From positions 124,001 through 188,000 of the forward strand of contig JADNRZ010000024.1 of NCBI GenBank assembly GCA_015501605.1: 64,000 bases of DNA. Reading direction: 5' to 3'. The notes under the pieces are model-generated. The model did not search any database and was not told the DNA's origin. It saw only the letters and a list, made by a program, of their open reading frames with translations. This stretch comes from Panaeolus papilionaceus (Eukaryota; Basidiomycota; Agaricomycetes; Agaricales). The position numbers and the translations under genes were made by a program. Below, one piece after another: positions 9,119 through 20,304 of this stretch (positions are counted from its first letter, which is position 1; every line of letters starts with the position of its first letter).

Positions 9119-10909
9119 CTGTCCGTCGTTGACATCGACAGTCCCCCACCTTTACTCAAGACGGCACCCACGAAGGCAAACAAGCCTGGACGACTCAGAT
9201 CAGGATCGACTTCAAGCATAGTCAGAACCCCATCTTTGACCACCGGAGTTACCCAGAGACACGGACTCAGATCATCACCCAGATCCCCAGGAAAGGACAA
9301 AGAACGTCCTGAAGAAGAAACCTCGATAACAGCCATCGACGAACTCGGAACGACTACCGAGCTGCCCGAAACGCCAGTGGGCCAAGAAGAACGAACCCAG
9401 ACACCAGAAATACCACAAGACCCTCGCGAACAAGACCTTACTATCAACAGAACTCCCATCCTTTCGCACAAACTCTCCAGATACATCGATAACATTTCAA
9501 CCCCTATGGGAGATATCGCAGGAAGTATCTTCAAGAGATCAGCAGCTGGCAATTTCACTGTAGGAGAACCCCATATACCGCAACCAGGAGAATGGGATTA
9601 CCAGCCAGAAGACGCCGACAAAAGAAAGAAGAAGGAACCCGATAGCCCGCCAGGAGGACCATCCGGAATAATGCCCAGAGGATCCGGAACCCCAGGACCA
9701 GGACCAGGAAGGCCCGGACCATCACCACCACCACCTTCGGGTGGAGGAGGCGGAGGTCCAGGAGGACCAGGAGGCGCTCCACTCCCACCAACTGGAGGAG
9801 GACCACCACCACCTGGAGGAGGAGGTGGAGGACCCAACCCACCAGGAGGAAACCCACCGCAAAATATTGTCATCCCAGCACCAGCACCAGCACGCAGCCA
9901 GAAAGAATTATCAATTGGAGCTCCCGAGCTGTTCACCGGAAATCGCTCCAAACTCCGTGACTTTCTCACCCAATGCTACAACTATCTCTTCATCAACGGG
10001 CACATCTACGATACCGATGAACGAAAGATCGCCTATGTTCTTTCCCAATTCGGCGAAGGAGAGAAAGAGAACAGAGAAGCCATGGACTGGAAGAAAGTCT
10101 TTCTCATGGAAGCATTCAACACTGCTAGACGCACTGGTGTTCCGATCACCTATGGAACGTTCCAAGCTTTCATCAATAAGCTCGAACAAGACTTTGGGAT
10201 ACTCCTTGAAGAAGATCAAGCCGATGATCGCCTCCAAGACCTCAAACAGACCAGAACAGTCGAAGCACACAACACAGCATTCAAGAACCTGATGACCCTT
10301 TCAGGATACACATTCCCTAGAACCCCGAGAGGACAACCTATTGGAGAAGATGAGAAGAAGATCGTTAGAACGTATCGCCGATCCCTCAAAACTGCGATCA
10401 GCAACAAACTCCACACCAACCGCGATCCTCCTATTACCCTTCAAGAATGGATGGACCGAGCAGCCGAAACCGATGCAATCTGGAGGGAAACCAATCCCTT
10501 TGTTCCAAAAAACTCCGCACCTCGCCGCTTTACGTCTAACCAGATGGGATTTAATTTCGCCAGACCTAGGCAAATTAATCTCACTGAGGTCGAACGCCTC
10601 GAACATGTCAAGAAAGGAGAATGCTTCAAATGCCATCAACCAGGACACATTGCCCGTGATTGCCCGACCCGAAACACTGGAAACCAAGGATACCGACAGA
10701 ACTATGGAATGCCCTCAGCTGGAGGACCAGGCGCTAGACCTGGAGGACCGGGAGGAAGAACTGGGACGACTCCGAACAACTATGCCAACAACTCGTATGC
10801 CAAAGACCCAAAAGAATTTGTCAAGCACATCTGCGCCATCTACAGCGAATTAAACGAAGAAGAACGTGCCACCTTTACCTCCGAAATGCAAGAACAGGAT
10901 TTTGCCTAA
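9119..10909 (+). CDS. gag: Gag of element 2 with CCHC zinc knuckle
   Basis: An open frame from 9119 (after a TAA) to TAA 10907-10909, about 596 codons. There is no in-frame ATG before 9506; a CTG stands at 9119 and a TTG at 9236, so the true start is unclear. The N-terminal part is charged. A Pro/Gly-rich linker lies around 9640-9860, then a retrotransposon gag domain (ELFTGNRSKLRDFLTQC, YVLSQFGEG, FINKLEQDFG) and a CCHC knuckle CFKCHQPGHIARDC near 10622-10663, then a Gly-rich tail. The final 172 nt overlap the open pol frame at -1. The product would be the capsid protein of cytoplasmic virus-like particles. Confidence 0.9.
   Translation: MSVVDIDSPPPLLKTAPTKANKPGRLRSGSTSSIVRTPSLTTGVTQRHGLRSSPRSPGKDKERPEEETSITAIDELGTTTELPETPVGQEERTQTPEIPQDPREQDLTINRTPILSHKLSRYIDNISTPMGDIAGSIFKRSAAGNFTVGEPHIPQPGEWDYQPEDADKRKKKEPDSPPGGPSGIMPRGSGTPGPGPGRPGPSPPPPSGGGGGGPGGPGGAPLPPTGGGPPPPGGGGGGPNPPGGNPPQNIVIPAPAPARSQKELSIGAPELFTGNRSKLRDFLTQCYNYLFINGHIYDTDERKIAYVLSQFGEGEKENREAMDWKKVFLMEAFNTARRTGVPITYGTFQAFINKLEQDFGILLEEDQADDRLQDLKQTRTVEAHNTAFKNLMTLSGYTFPRTPRGQPIGEDEKKIVRTYRRSLKTAISNKLHTNRDPPITLQEWMDRAAETDAIWRETNPFVPKNSAPRRFTSNQMGFNFARPRQINLTEVERLEHVKKGECFKCHQPGHIARDCPTRNTGNQGYRQNYGMPSAGGPGARPGGPGGRTGTTPNNYANNSYAKDPKEFVKHICAIYSELNEEERATFTSEMQEQDFA
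10807..10813 (+). promoter_or_regulatory. Candidate -1 ribosomal frameshift heptamer
   Basis: C CCA AAA in the gag frame fits X XXY YYZ. It lies within 10738-10909, the only stretch where the gag frame and the pol frame (-1) are both open. A slip here would join gag to pol and bypass the gag TAA. The match is by pattern only; no downstream pseudoknot was evaluated. Confidence 0.45.
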
Positions 10910-10956
10910 AGGGCCCTGCCTCGACGTCAGACCCTTATATATCTGTATGTTCCGCT

Positions 10957-13900
10957 TTGATAGCTCACAATGAAACTATTTCTGTCCCTGTGACTATCTC
11001 GTGTGAATCTCAGAGAACCGCCGAACCCCTTTCTATCCAAGCACTTCTTGACTCCGGAGCCTCGGGAATCTTCATTGACCAATCATTCGCCCGATCTCAT
11101 CACCTCCCCTTGACACCCCTTGACACCCCCATACGAGTTCGAAACGTAGACGGAACCCCAAACAAGACTGGAACGATTACCAGCAAAACAACTCTTGATA
11201 TTACGATCTACGGAAAGATCAGAAGAACGGAATTCCTAGTGACTGGACTAGGACAGCAGAAGATGATATTAGGACTGCTGTGGCTGCAAGAAACGAACCC
11301 TGACATCGACTGGAAGACGGCCTCATTTAACTGGAGGACCTCCATAGAAGAAGAAATGGATCAGGAGATCCACCGAATAGAAACCTGGAACAAGATACCA
11401 GACCGGTACCCGACTGACACTGCCATCCTGGACGAAACCACGATTGCCGTGTTAGAATCCCATGTAAGGCTCATGCTGGGGAAGAATACGACCACCAACC
11501 GAACTAACACCCTTGAAACAACAACCGATGACCGCGTAACCTCTTTCATGAAGGAAGGTTTCGCTGAAGAAACCCAAGAAACCTGGATCCACGCCGCCCT
11601 GACCCATTCCCAAGCATTTGCCCAGAAATTTGACAAGAAACGAGAATCTTCCGACCCTCTCGATATCGTTCCTCTGCAGTATCATCCCTGGATCTCCGTG
11701 TTCTCCGAAGAAGTGTCTGACACCCTGCCCGCTCATAAACCATGGGACCACGAGATCAAGCTTAAACCCGATTTCGTCGAAAAATCATCTAAAGTTTATC
11801 CACTCAACCCAGAACAGGAAAAAGCAACTAAGGAATTTATCGACGAACATCTTAAGAAAGGAACGATCCGCCCTAGCGACTCTCCCCAAGCTTCGGGATT
11901 CTTCTATGTACCAAAGAAAGATGCCAACTCCAAACTCCGTCCTTGCCAAGACTATCGCCATCTGAACGAAGGAACTGTCAAAAACGCTTATCCTTTGCCT
12001 CTTGTCACCGACCTCATGGATAAACTCAAAGGCGCCAAGTATTTCACTAAGCTTGACGTCCGATGGGGTTACAACAATATCCGCATCAAAGAAGGAGACG
12101 AATGGAAGGCCGCCTTTAAGACCAAATTCGGACTCTTTGAACCCCTAGTCATGTTCTTTGGCCTCTGCAACTCACCTGCGACGTTCCAATCGATGATGGA
12201 CAACATCTTCATCAAGCAGATCGACAACGGTTATGTAATCATCTATATGGACAACATCCTTATCTATGCCACCAACGAAGAAGACCTCGAATGATACACC
12301 AAAGAAGTACTCCAGATTATGAAAGACAACGACCTATACCTGAAACCCGAGAAATGCAAGTTTGCCAAGACCAGCGTGGCTTACTTAGGATTTATCATCG
12401 AACACAACAAGATCTCCATGGACCCCTCAAAACTTGCTGGAATTAAAGAATGGCCTGCTCCCAAGACCCTCAAACAAGTCCGATCATTTTTAGGCTTTGG
12501 CAACTTCTACCGAAAATTCATCCAACACTACTCCAACATTGCCCGACCCTTAAACGACCTCCTTAGGAAAGAACGCCCCTTCGAATGGGGAGAAGCCCAA
12601 CAAGCTGCATTTGACAACCTGAAAGAACGATTTTCCCAAGAACCTGTACTCGCCATGCCTGACCTCGACCGACCTTTCCAAATAGAATCCGATGCCTCCC
12701 AATATGCCTATGGAGCTGTCCTAACTCAGACCGACACCAACGGAAAACGCCACCCTGTCTGCTTCCTCTCTCAGTCGTTTTCCCCTGCCGAACAGAACTA
12801 TCAGATCTTCGACCCCGAACTCCTTGGAATTATCCGTGCGATAGAAGAATGGAAACATTACATCCTGGGATCTCCTCACACGACCACCATCCTCTCCAAT
12901 CACAAGAACCTCACCTATTGGCGCTCCCCTCAGAAGCTCAATGGACGACAAGCACAATGGTTCTTGATCCTATCTGAATACGACCTCAACCTTGTCCATA
13001 CCCCAGGAGACAAAATGATTCAATCTGATGCTCTCTCATGACGACCCGATCTTGTCCCAGAAGGAGATAACGAGGAAAATACCGACATCACTGTACTCCC
13101 CAACTCCTTATTTGTTAACCTCATCGACCTCGAACTCCAAGAAAAGATCGCAACTGCCAAATCTTTAGACAAGGACGCCACGAAAGCACTAGAACTGTTG
13201 TTATCCGATAAGAATGTATCTTCAGGAACCTCTCTCAATGACTGGTCCCACGAGGAAGGCGACTATGGGAAACTTCTCTTCTACAAAGAGAAGGTTTATC
13301 TCCCAAAAGATAACGAACTCCGCCGCTCCATTGTTCACCATTTCCATGACACTGTTTCCGCTGGACACCCAGGAGAGCTAGAAATGTTCAACTCTATCTC
13401 TGCCACACATTGGTGGCCCGGGATGCGACAATTCATCAAGTCATACATCAAAGGATGCGCCACTTGTCAACAGTTCAAAATTAACCGAAACCCCACAAGA
13501 CCAACTCTAGTTCCGATCGAACTGCCAAAATCTCTCAAACCCTTCGCCCAGACGTCTATGGATCTTATCACAGACCTTCCCCCATCGAAAGGATTCGACT
13601 CTATTCTTTCTGTGGTGGACCACGGCCTTACGAAGGGGGTAATTTTGCTACCTTGCACGAAAACAATCAATTCCGAAGGTGTCGCCAAACTCCTACTCGA
13701 CAACCTTTACAAACGTTTTGGATTACCTGACTCTATCATCTCAGACAGAGACCCCAGATTTGCCTCCTACACCTTCAAAGAACTCCTAAAACTCCTCAGA
13801 ATCGAATCCAGACTTTCCACCGCTTATCATCCTCAGACCGATGGCACCACGGAACGCTACAACCAAGAGATCGAAACCTACCTTTCCATTTATTGTATCT

Positions 13901-14589
13901 CTAACCCAGAAGACTGGGTCGACACACTACCTATTCTCGAATTCACACACAATAACTGCCGACATTCCGACCGCTGACATATTCCTTTCGAACTCATGCT
14001 AGGAACTAACCCCACCCAAATCCCAATCGCTTTCGAACATTCTATTCACCCTTCCGTAGAGAACAAACTTGGCACCCTTGTCCAAATGCGTCAAGAAGCA
14101 ATCGCTGCTCACACCCACGCCAGAAACCGCATGATCACCCACAGTAAAAACCCTCACACGCCTTTCAAACTCGGACAACAAGTATGGCTAGAAGCGAAGA
14201 ACCTCCGACTTGGTACCAATAAGAAAATTTCCTCCAAATGTCAAGGACCATTTCCGATCTCCGAAGTCTTAGGACCTGTCACTTATAGGCTCCGACTCCC
14301 CTTCTATTGGAAAATTCATAACGTCTTCCACGCTAACCTCCTCACACCGTATCATGAAACCCCAGAATACGGCCCAAATTTCCCAGAACCACCGCCCGAC
14401 CTTATCGGCGGAGAAGAAGAATACGAAGTCGAATCTATTCTCCACCATCAAGGGAAACCACCTAACTGAGAATATATGGTATCGTGGAAAGGCTTCCCAC
14501 CATTTCATAATTCCTGGGAACCAGAAGCCAACCTCGTCAACGCCCCTGATATCCTTTCCGCTTATAAAAGAAGACGCAAACTCATCTAA
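10957..14589 (+). pseudogene. pol: Pol of element 2: protease, RT, RNase H, integrase, chromodomain (four internal TGA)
   Basis: One frame, open upstream to 10738 and without an obvious ATG at its head (TTG at 10957), continues to TAA 14587-14589. It is interrupted by TGA at 12292, 13039, 13975 and 14467. Protease: LLDSGASGIFIDQ. RT: YFTKLDVRWGYNN, with the catalytic site YMDNILIY, so the second Asp is Asn at 12253-12255. RNase [15 protein letters not shown], and NHKNLTYWR where DHKNL is expected (Asn at 12898-12900). Integrase: HHFHDTVSAGHPGE and CATCQQFKINR (HHCC complete), MDLITDLPPSKGFD, SDRDPRF, YHPQTDGTTERYNQEIE. Chromodomain: EYMVSWKGFPPFHNSWEPE. All six lesions fit CpG transitions. 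The family is sound; this copy is dead. Confidence 0.93.
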
Positions 14590-14632
14590 ATTCTCCAACA
14601 GAATCAACCTTCCTACAACAACCAACTTCACT

Positions 14633-15835
14633 ATGACTCCCACTTCCACCTCTACCTCTACTTCCTCAGGAATTCCCAAATCCGTCCGCATCCTCTCCCC
14701 CGCTCAAGGATCCTTTTCTGATCCTCCTACTGCCGCTTCCCCTGTCTTTCCGCAATCCATGTCTGACTCCAAGTTCATCGCCCACACCAAAACCCTCATT
14801 GCCGAAGCAAAACAAAGAGGACACATCCTCGAAGAAGAAGCAAGCAAATCAGAATCCAAAGTTCCTGAAATCCAAAGCCTCAACGATGTCCTCAAAACCC
14901 TCGTCACCGCCCACACTATCACCACCAATGTCGCCCTCAACCCCAACGACGCTTCTGCTTGGGAAATTCCCAAAGAATCCCCAAGCACCACCCATGATCG
15001 TACCTCCATCTCCTTTGACGAGTTTGTCAATATCTTCCGTGATTCAGAAGATTACGAAGCTCTCGCTTGGACCCTCCCTTTCAACGACACCCTCCTCTCT
15101 CCGATCCGAACCATGGACAGTCATATTGCTCAAACCTGTGAACAAGTCCTAAAGTTATATGCGGCCATCAGTGCTCACGAAAAGGCCGCCGCAACCTATT
15201 GGAATATCGGTTGCTCTCAATTCGAGTTGTTCTGCGCCGAACACTTCAACAACCTGGTCTGTCGCGACTGACTCATGCAACTGGTTACCACCCAAAGGGC
15301 AAAATACGCTCACTACAAACCCAACGACCTTTATACCTTCAAACGCGACAAAACCTTCCTATATGACTACTCCTATCAACAAAATCATTTCCCAACACTA
15401 GAGAATCTCGCCCAACGACCCCTCCACAAAATGTTCGATGGCCTCAACTTCACTACCCGCTGCCATGTCCTCAGTTTAATGAAACGAGGGCAAGACCTAT
15501 GTCGTTCCTGTCCCAATTCCGAGAACCATTTCCGACAAAATTGCCCAAAATATCGCTGTCCCCATTGTAAGAAATACGCCCCCAACCATCTCGCGAATGC
15601 ATGCTCCAAGAGATTGCCTTCATCCACCAACAAAGGCAAGAATAAGAAGAACTTGCCGAGATCTTCCAATCCTTGGGGAAGGAACAATGCTTGGGATACT
15701 ACTTGGAGCGACAACAAACCAAGCAAGCAATGGACTCCAAAAAGCAGTACTAACGACGACGGCACTTGGGCCTACGATTTTTCCGACTACGACGACGACA
15801 TGTGCGACGAAGCTATTCATAACATCAACACCTGA
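14633..15835 (+). pseudogene. Extra ORF downstream of pol in element 2 (two CCHC-like knuckles, one TGA)
   Basis: Starts at ATG 14633, 43 nt after the pol stop, in another frame, and runs about 400 codons to 15835 with a single TGA at 15269-15271 (context fits CGA to TGA). The N-terminal half is Ser/Thr-rich then helical (EIQSLNDVLKTLVTAHTITT, SISFDEFVNIFRDSEDYEAL). The C-terminal half has two zinc-knuckle-like clusters, CRSCPNSENHFRQNC and CPHCKKYAPNHLANAC, then an Asn/Trp-rich basic segment and an acidic end (DFSDYDDDMCDE). It has no signal peptide or membrane segment, so it does not look like an envelope gene. The knuckles suggest nucleic-acid binding. It resembles gag-like proteins only in general character. 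Confidence 0.75.
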
Positions 15836-15853
15836 TTGTGGTCAATCAGCCTT

Positions 15854-15863
15854 GAAAAGGGGG
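15854..15863 (+). other. Polypurine tract of element 2
   Basis: GAAAAGGGGG followed by TAA and the 3' LTR, the same layout as in element 1. Confidence 0.8.
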
Positions 15864-15866
15864 TAA

Positions 15867-16437
15867 TGTTACGCTTTATCTTTTCTCCCTTGTCTTATCA
15901 CTATACCCCTATCTTGTCTTCATCTTATCCGGACTGTTATCTTATCTTCGTGTACTATCATCTCTCTTTGTACTTATAGTTCGTCTTATCTTCTTACCTT
16001 TTTCTTTCTCTCACTCCACATGATACTCCATTCTCTGACTCACACCTCTCTCACATTTATGACTCGCTCTCTACTATACTCCCATACACGCTCCATCATG
16101 ACTCCTTCACCCTGTCTTCTGACTCTTATTTATCTTGCGCACTGACCTCTTGTTCTGCGCACGGACCATTAGCATTTACGTATATAAACCCCAGTACTAT
16201 ACCCTATGTTCTTTAGCTAGTTCTTTAACTACAATAGAACAATAACTTCTACTGGACTTCTTTTACTTGCTCTCTGCTAAGACAATACCATCGAGCGAAT
16301 ACTCGAAGTGGCACTCTTAGTTAGATACTCTTGAACTCTAATGCAACTCACCGAACTGACTCCGACTTCACCTTCGAACTTCGTTCTTGTTGACTCTACG
16401 GCCGGACTTGTACGCGCTGAACAAGTCAACCGTAACA
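15867..16437 (+). repeat. 3' LTR of element 2 (571 bp)
   Basis: Near-identical to 8522-9092 and followed by the GTATC duplication at 16438-16442. Confidence 0.97.
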
Positions 16438-16442
16438 GTATC

Positions 16443-17116
16443 CTGGAAGAGGGGAGGTGCAGGATGAGATCAAGACAGTGGAGTCTTGCTGTGTTGTTGG
16501 TCTGGCCAATGGAATGGTAAGTGAATCCTGATACTTCCCCTAGAGTAATGTACTCACCAATACTGTTATCCTGTGTGTCCCTAGGCACGGAAAGAAAGAG
16601 CAAGCATCTGGGTGGGAGGTTGGGGTGAACATGTCCAGTGTTGTCCCAGTGAGCAGCCTGATTTTCACAAGTGCATGGGTCTTGCAACGATGGAATGGAC
16701 TCTGGGGAAGGGGATTGGGAAGAGGGAACAATGTTGTCTTGGGAGGAGGCCATCTTGGTATGAGTTCTCCCCACTCATTGTTGCTGGTATTTAACCTTTC
16801 TGTGTCTCACTTTTTTAGATGCAGGGTAAGCAGTTTTCTGAACATTTGTACTGAGAACTTCTGCTTTTTTTGGACCATCTCAAGCTCTGTGCATTTATTT
16901 TGCTCAGGGAAAAAAATATTGCTTCCACCCTGCCTTCGCTACTTTAGTACTGTTACAGATAGCCATGAGTCTTGCATGTTCCAATTGAGCTCTTGCTAAA
17001 AAGAAATCGGTTTGTTTCTCATTCAGTCTTGCATACTCTACTGATTGCTCTGCTCCAGTTTCACCAGCAAGCTCTGAAAATATGTCAACATCTGTCATTA
17101 TTTCTATCCCCAACAA
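16443..17116 (-). pseudogene. 5' part of the minus-strand gene split by element 2
   Basis: Minus-strand coding stretches: FSELAGETGAEQSVEYARL and TDFFLARAQLEHARLMAIC (about 17100-16960), then a Ser/Pro/Cys-rich exon (SSQDNIVPSSQSPSPESIPS, CTCENQAAHWDNTGHVHPN) at about 16760-16575 with a GTGAGT donor. A CTTCCAG acceptor lies exactly at the element 2 insertion point, after which coding resumes at 8521. With element 2 removed, the two parts read as one multi-exon gene. Exon borders and start are uncertain. It is divergent from the plus-strand gene at 17295, with under 200 bp between them. Function is not recognised. Confidence 0.45.
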
Positions 17117-17294
17117 ATTTTCTGGTCTTTACTCAATTCATAAATCCCATTTTTTCTCCAGCTCATCCAATCTATTGAAATGAATTATTTTAAAAAACCA
17201 GGACACATCAGATGAAGATGGTCCATGCAAACCAAAGGTAAGTTGGTCATTTTGTTATAAATACAGGTATTCACCATAGATTGAACTCATACCA

Positions 17295-19321
17295 ATGGCT
17301 AGCACCATGAACCAATGTCCTCAACAACCCCAACAACCAGCTTGACGATCCCATCCCAATCCCAATGTGTCTAACAAGGCTGTTACCCCTCAAGCTGCCT
17401 ATCATGCATGCAATGCCCTCCAAAGTCAAAACTGTCAGGGGATCTCCTGCTACCTCCTATTCCTTTCTTTATTATTGTCTCTCCTATCTCTCCTTTCTCC
17501 TATTTCCCTTGCTCTATTTCACTATCTGGACATATCATGGACTCATACATATTATATTACACCTTCCTTTAGTTGTCACTCATTTATTATTTAGTTGTTT
17601 CCACTGTTGCATAGTCATTCCTTTGTGTTTCCCTTTGTTTATTCCCAAAGGCATTGTTTGGCATCAAGGCTGATGCCAATGCCAGCTCATCACTTAAATA
17701 GCTGTTTCACCTGGGTTTGATCCTTTACCTCTTTCTCTTTGGATCTCCCCCAGATGAGTATACTTCCTGTATTTATGTAGAGCTGATATATGTATATCTT
17801 TGGATCTCCCCCAGGACTTGTGTGTGTCTGAGGTGCCCTTACAAAAACCTGAATATCTCGTCCTCAAACCCTGCTGTAACATCTACGCAAATCCCTGCCT
17901 CTACACCCCCTCTTGGCAGTGTTGTCACCAACTTTATATCCTTGCAATGGCATCCCTACACAAACACTGCTCCCTGCAATTGTATTCATTGTCCAGCTTC
18001 AGCTTCTACTAATTCCCAACCACCTGTCAGGGATCTGTCACAGAACCCCCACCCTAGCATGGTTACAGTGCACAGCCTGGTCATCATCTCTAGATCACTG
18101 TACAGCCGCCCATTGCATCATTGATACCCCTGTTGTAGTGTGCAGCCTCCTTTCCTGATTGTTTCGTCACCATCATTTGATATTGCATAGCCTTAGCCTA
18201 TTCTTACATTTAGTGCACAGCATACCAGTAGATAGTTTATCCGATGTAGTATATAGGCCAGTGGGGATCAGGATGATTCCTCACTCGATTATCAACTTGG
18301 CTTCTGGGCATTCCTATCCCTTACACCACCCTCCATTGTTCTGGGCTCCATTGCAGCCTTTGCTGTTCCAAGCCCTGCTGTCCCAGCTATCCCAGCTCTG
18401 GTTGCTGCTGTTGTTTTGCCCCCTGTCACTGCTGTTGCTACCTTGCCCCCAGTCACTGCTGTTGCTGTTCCGGTCCCAGTTGCTGCTGCTGCAGTTCCTG
18501 CCTCTGTCACTGCTACTGTTCCACTCCCTGTTGCCACCTCATCAGCTTTCACCAATCCACCAGCTGTTGGGTTTATGATCGGTGCTGAACTTGCTTCCCA
18601 GTATACCCCAGAGGAGATCCAAGCAATGCTTCTATGCATTGAACGTCAGGAGGGTAAGTGACTTATCTTTTTGCTGTACATTGCTCATGATATGCTACAG
18701 AGGAGCTTTCTTGCCTTTGTGCCCTGGAAGATTCTCAGGACAGTATCATGCCCAACTATGACAACATCCCAGATGGCTCAATTCCTAAACCTTGCAGCCT
18801 TGCGAGGAGCAATTTACAAGCAGTTATGGGCCTCCAGGATGACAAAGATCTTTATAACGAGGTGAGGGTATGTGCTTCTTAAATAATCTTTCCTTGATGG
18901 AGTGCTAATACCTGAAACTCTAGGATGTTGTTCATGGATGTGTTGCACATCTCAAGGACCAGTTTCTGATTGAGTGGTGCCACCAAGACCCAAGATTTGT
19001 TCAAACTATCATTAATGTGGTATGTTACATTTTGTTGTGTATATGCTATTCTCATTTACTAATATATTCTATTGACAATAGGCTAATCTTCACTGCCCCT
19101 ACCTCAAGCAGTTCCGACATGGATGGGCAACTCACGAGATTCTAAAGACCACAAACAAGAATAAGTGCTGGCACAAGAAGGTTATCCAAAGGGATCCCAT
19201 GAGCTCAATTAGGAAGGTGAAGGCACAGGCACGGAAAATGAAGCTGGCACAGTGGGTGTTAGAGAGGGAAGCCGAGGAAGCAGCAATGGAACAAGAACAG
19301 GATAATGGTGGTGTGGAATAG
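17295..19321 (+). pseudogene. Multi-exon gene of unknown function interrupted by a solo LTR
   Basis: ATG 17295 opens a Gln/Pro-rich frame (NQCPQQPQQPA) with a TGA at 17343-17345 that fits CGA to TGA. The frame resumes after the LTR at 17844 (SSSNPAVTSTQIPASTPPL, NTAPCNCIHCPASAS). Later exons form a clean chain: a Val/Ala/Pro-rich exon ending LCIERQEG at about 18654; then SCLCALEDSQDSIMPNYDNI (from 18702); DVVHGCVAHLKDQFLIEWCH; and ANLHCPYLKQFRHGWATHEI to TAG 19319-19321, with a Glu-rich end. Introns carry GTAAGT/GTATGT donors. The last three exons look like genuine protein, but the family is not recognised. It is probably a cargo or repeat-associated gene. Confidence 0.55.
17433..17843 (+). 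repeat. Solo LTR of the element 1 family with TSD AAAAC
   Basis: 411 bp, TGTCAGG...CTTACA, similar to 5574-5981 with scattered substitutions and small indels. Perfect 5-bp duplication AAAAC at 17428-17432 and 17844-17848. It lies inside the first exon of the gene at 17295. Confidence 0.95.
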
Positions 19322-20304
19322 AAAGTTGAGTCACTTGTGTAAGCCACTCACTTAATTCTTTTATTTTATCACTCTTTTATTTTATCTATTTTACCTTAAA
19401 CACCCTCTTCATCACCGAACAAGCTCAATGCTCATACCACTAATCACACAGCGCGCTCAACTGCACATCAGCACATCACGCACGTGCGACCTTCCACATT
19501 CCAAATAGGATCATGGCCACTCCTACACTTCACCACCTCCACCTCTCATGACACTTCAAAACTCCCTAAACACAAACGAGTCCTCAAGAACGGAATCGAG
19601 ATGGGTATAAGGGTGTAGGGTTAGTAGATATTTCTATTTTATTTTCTTCACTTCCACTTCTCTTTCCACCGCTGCACTTGGAAGACTCCTATCCCTTACA
19701 TACTCTTCACCTTCGATACACCCGCATTCCTTATAACTCCCATCATTCCCTTTCACTTCACATTCTCAATCTCCTATCTGTTCAAAACTCCCAACTCCCT
19801 CCCCTCTCATCGCGCTCTGCTCCTGCAGCAAGTGGATTGATGACCCACTTGAGCCTGGACAACTCAGCTCAGTGACGCATTGAGCTGGCGATGACAAGAG
19901 GAGTGACTGGCAGCAGCAAACTCTAGGAGACCCATTTATTTTATTACAACATGGACAATTACATAGAGTAAATACATTTCAAATCCATATGATTAGCAAG
20001 CCTGGGCAGTGCAAGAGCACGCACATGCCCAGTATTAGTTACTTCTTACCTCTTTCTCACTTAAAGTACGAACCCCCACTCAATCATTATCATCTTTTCT
20101 GCCCCCACTTATGTTTTCGTGCACAAGTCTGAGTCACCCCAAGCCTGAGCCGAGCATGTTGAGCACACAACTTCACACATCACGTTCACTCACTGTTCCC
20201 TCGCTAAGGAACCATTATTCTATTTTGTTCTATCATATACACTTGCCCCATTCTTCTGTCTATCATATTCCTCACCAGGAGGCAAATTCCTCTTCCACAG
20301 TGGT
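19322..20304. other. No gene recognised
   Basis: AT- and pyrimidine-rich sequence with no convincing ORF. The GCGCGCTCA motif near 19452 resembles the edge of the dispersed repeat at 21350, but I could not align the rest. Confidence 0.4.

Larger units (their letters stand above)
8522..16437 (+). mobile_element. Full-length Ty3/gypsy (Tf1/sushi-like) chromodomain retrotransposon (element 2)
   Basis: 7916 bp with two 571-bp LTRs that differ at one position that I could see, flanked by the perfect duplication GTATC (8517-8521 and 16438-16442). Content: gag with a CCHC knuckle, pol (protease, RT, RNase H, integrase, chromodomain), an additional ORF after pol, and a polypurine tract. A 13-nt self-complementary primer site follows the 5' LTR. 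Despite the young LTRs it holds five in-frame TGA codons and Asp to Asn changes in RT and RNase H active sites, so this copy cannot transpose on its own. It lies inside a minus-strand gene. Confidence 0.97.

Noticed and set aside
2265..15271. Programmed UGA readthrough or reassigned UGA
   Set aside because: UGA ends the peroxidase-neighbour and G-domain genes normally (gene A, gene C, ABCF), and the same element shows Asp to Asn losses of the CpG type, so decay is simpler.
14633..15835. Envelope gene downstream of pol
   Set aside because: No signal peptide, membrane segment or cleavage site; Cys/His clusters are knuckle-like.
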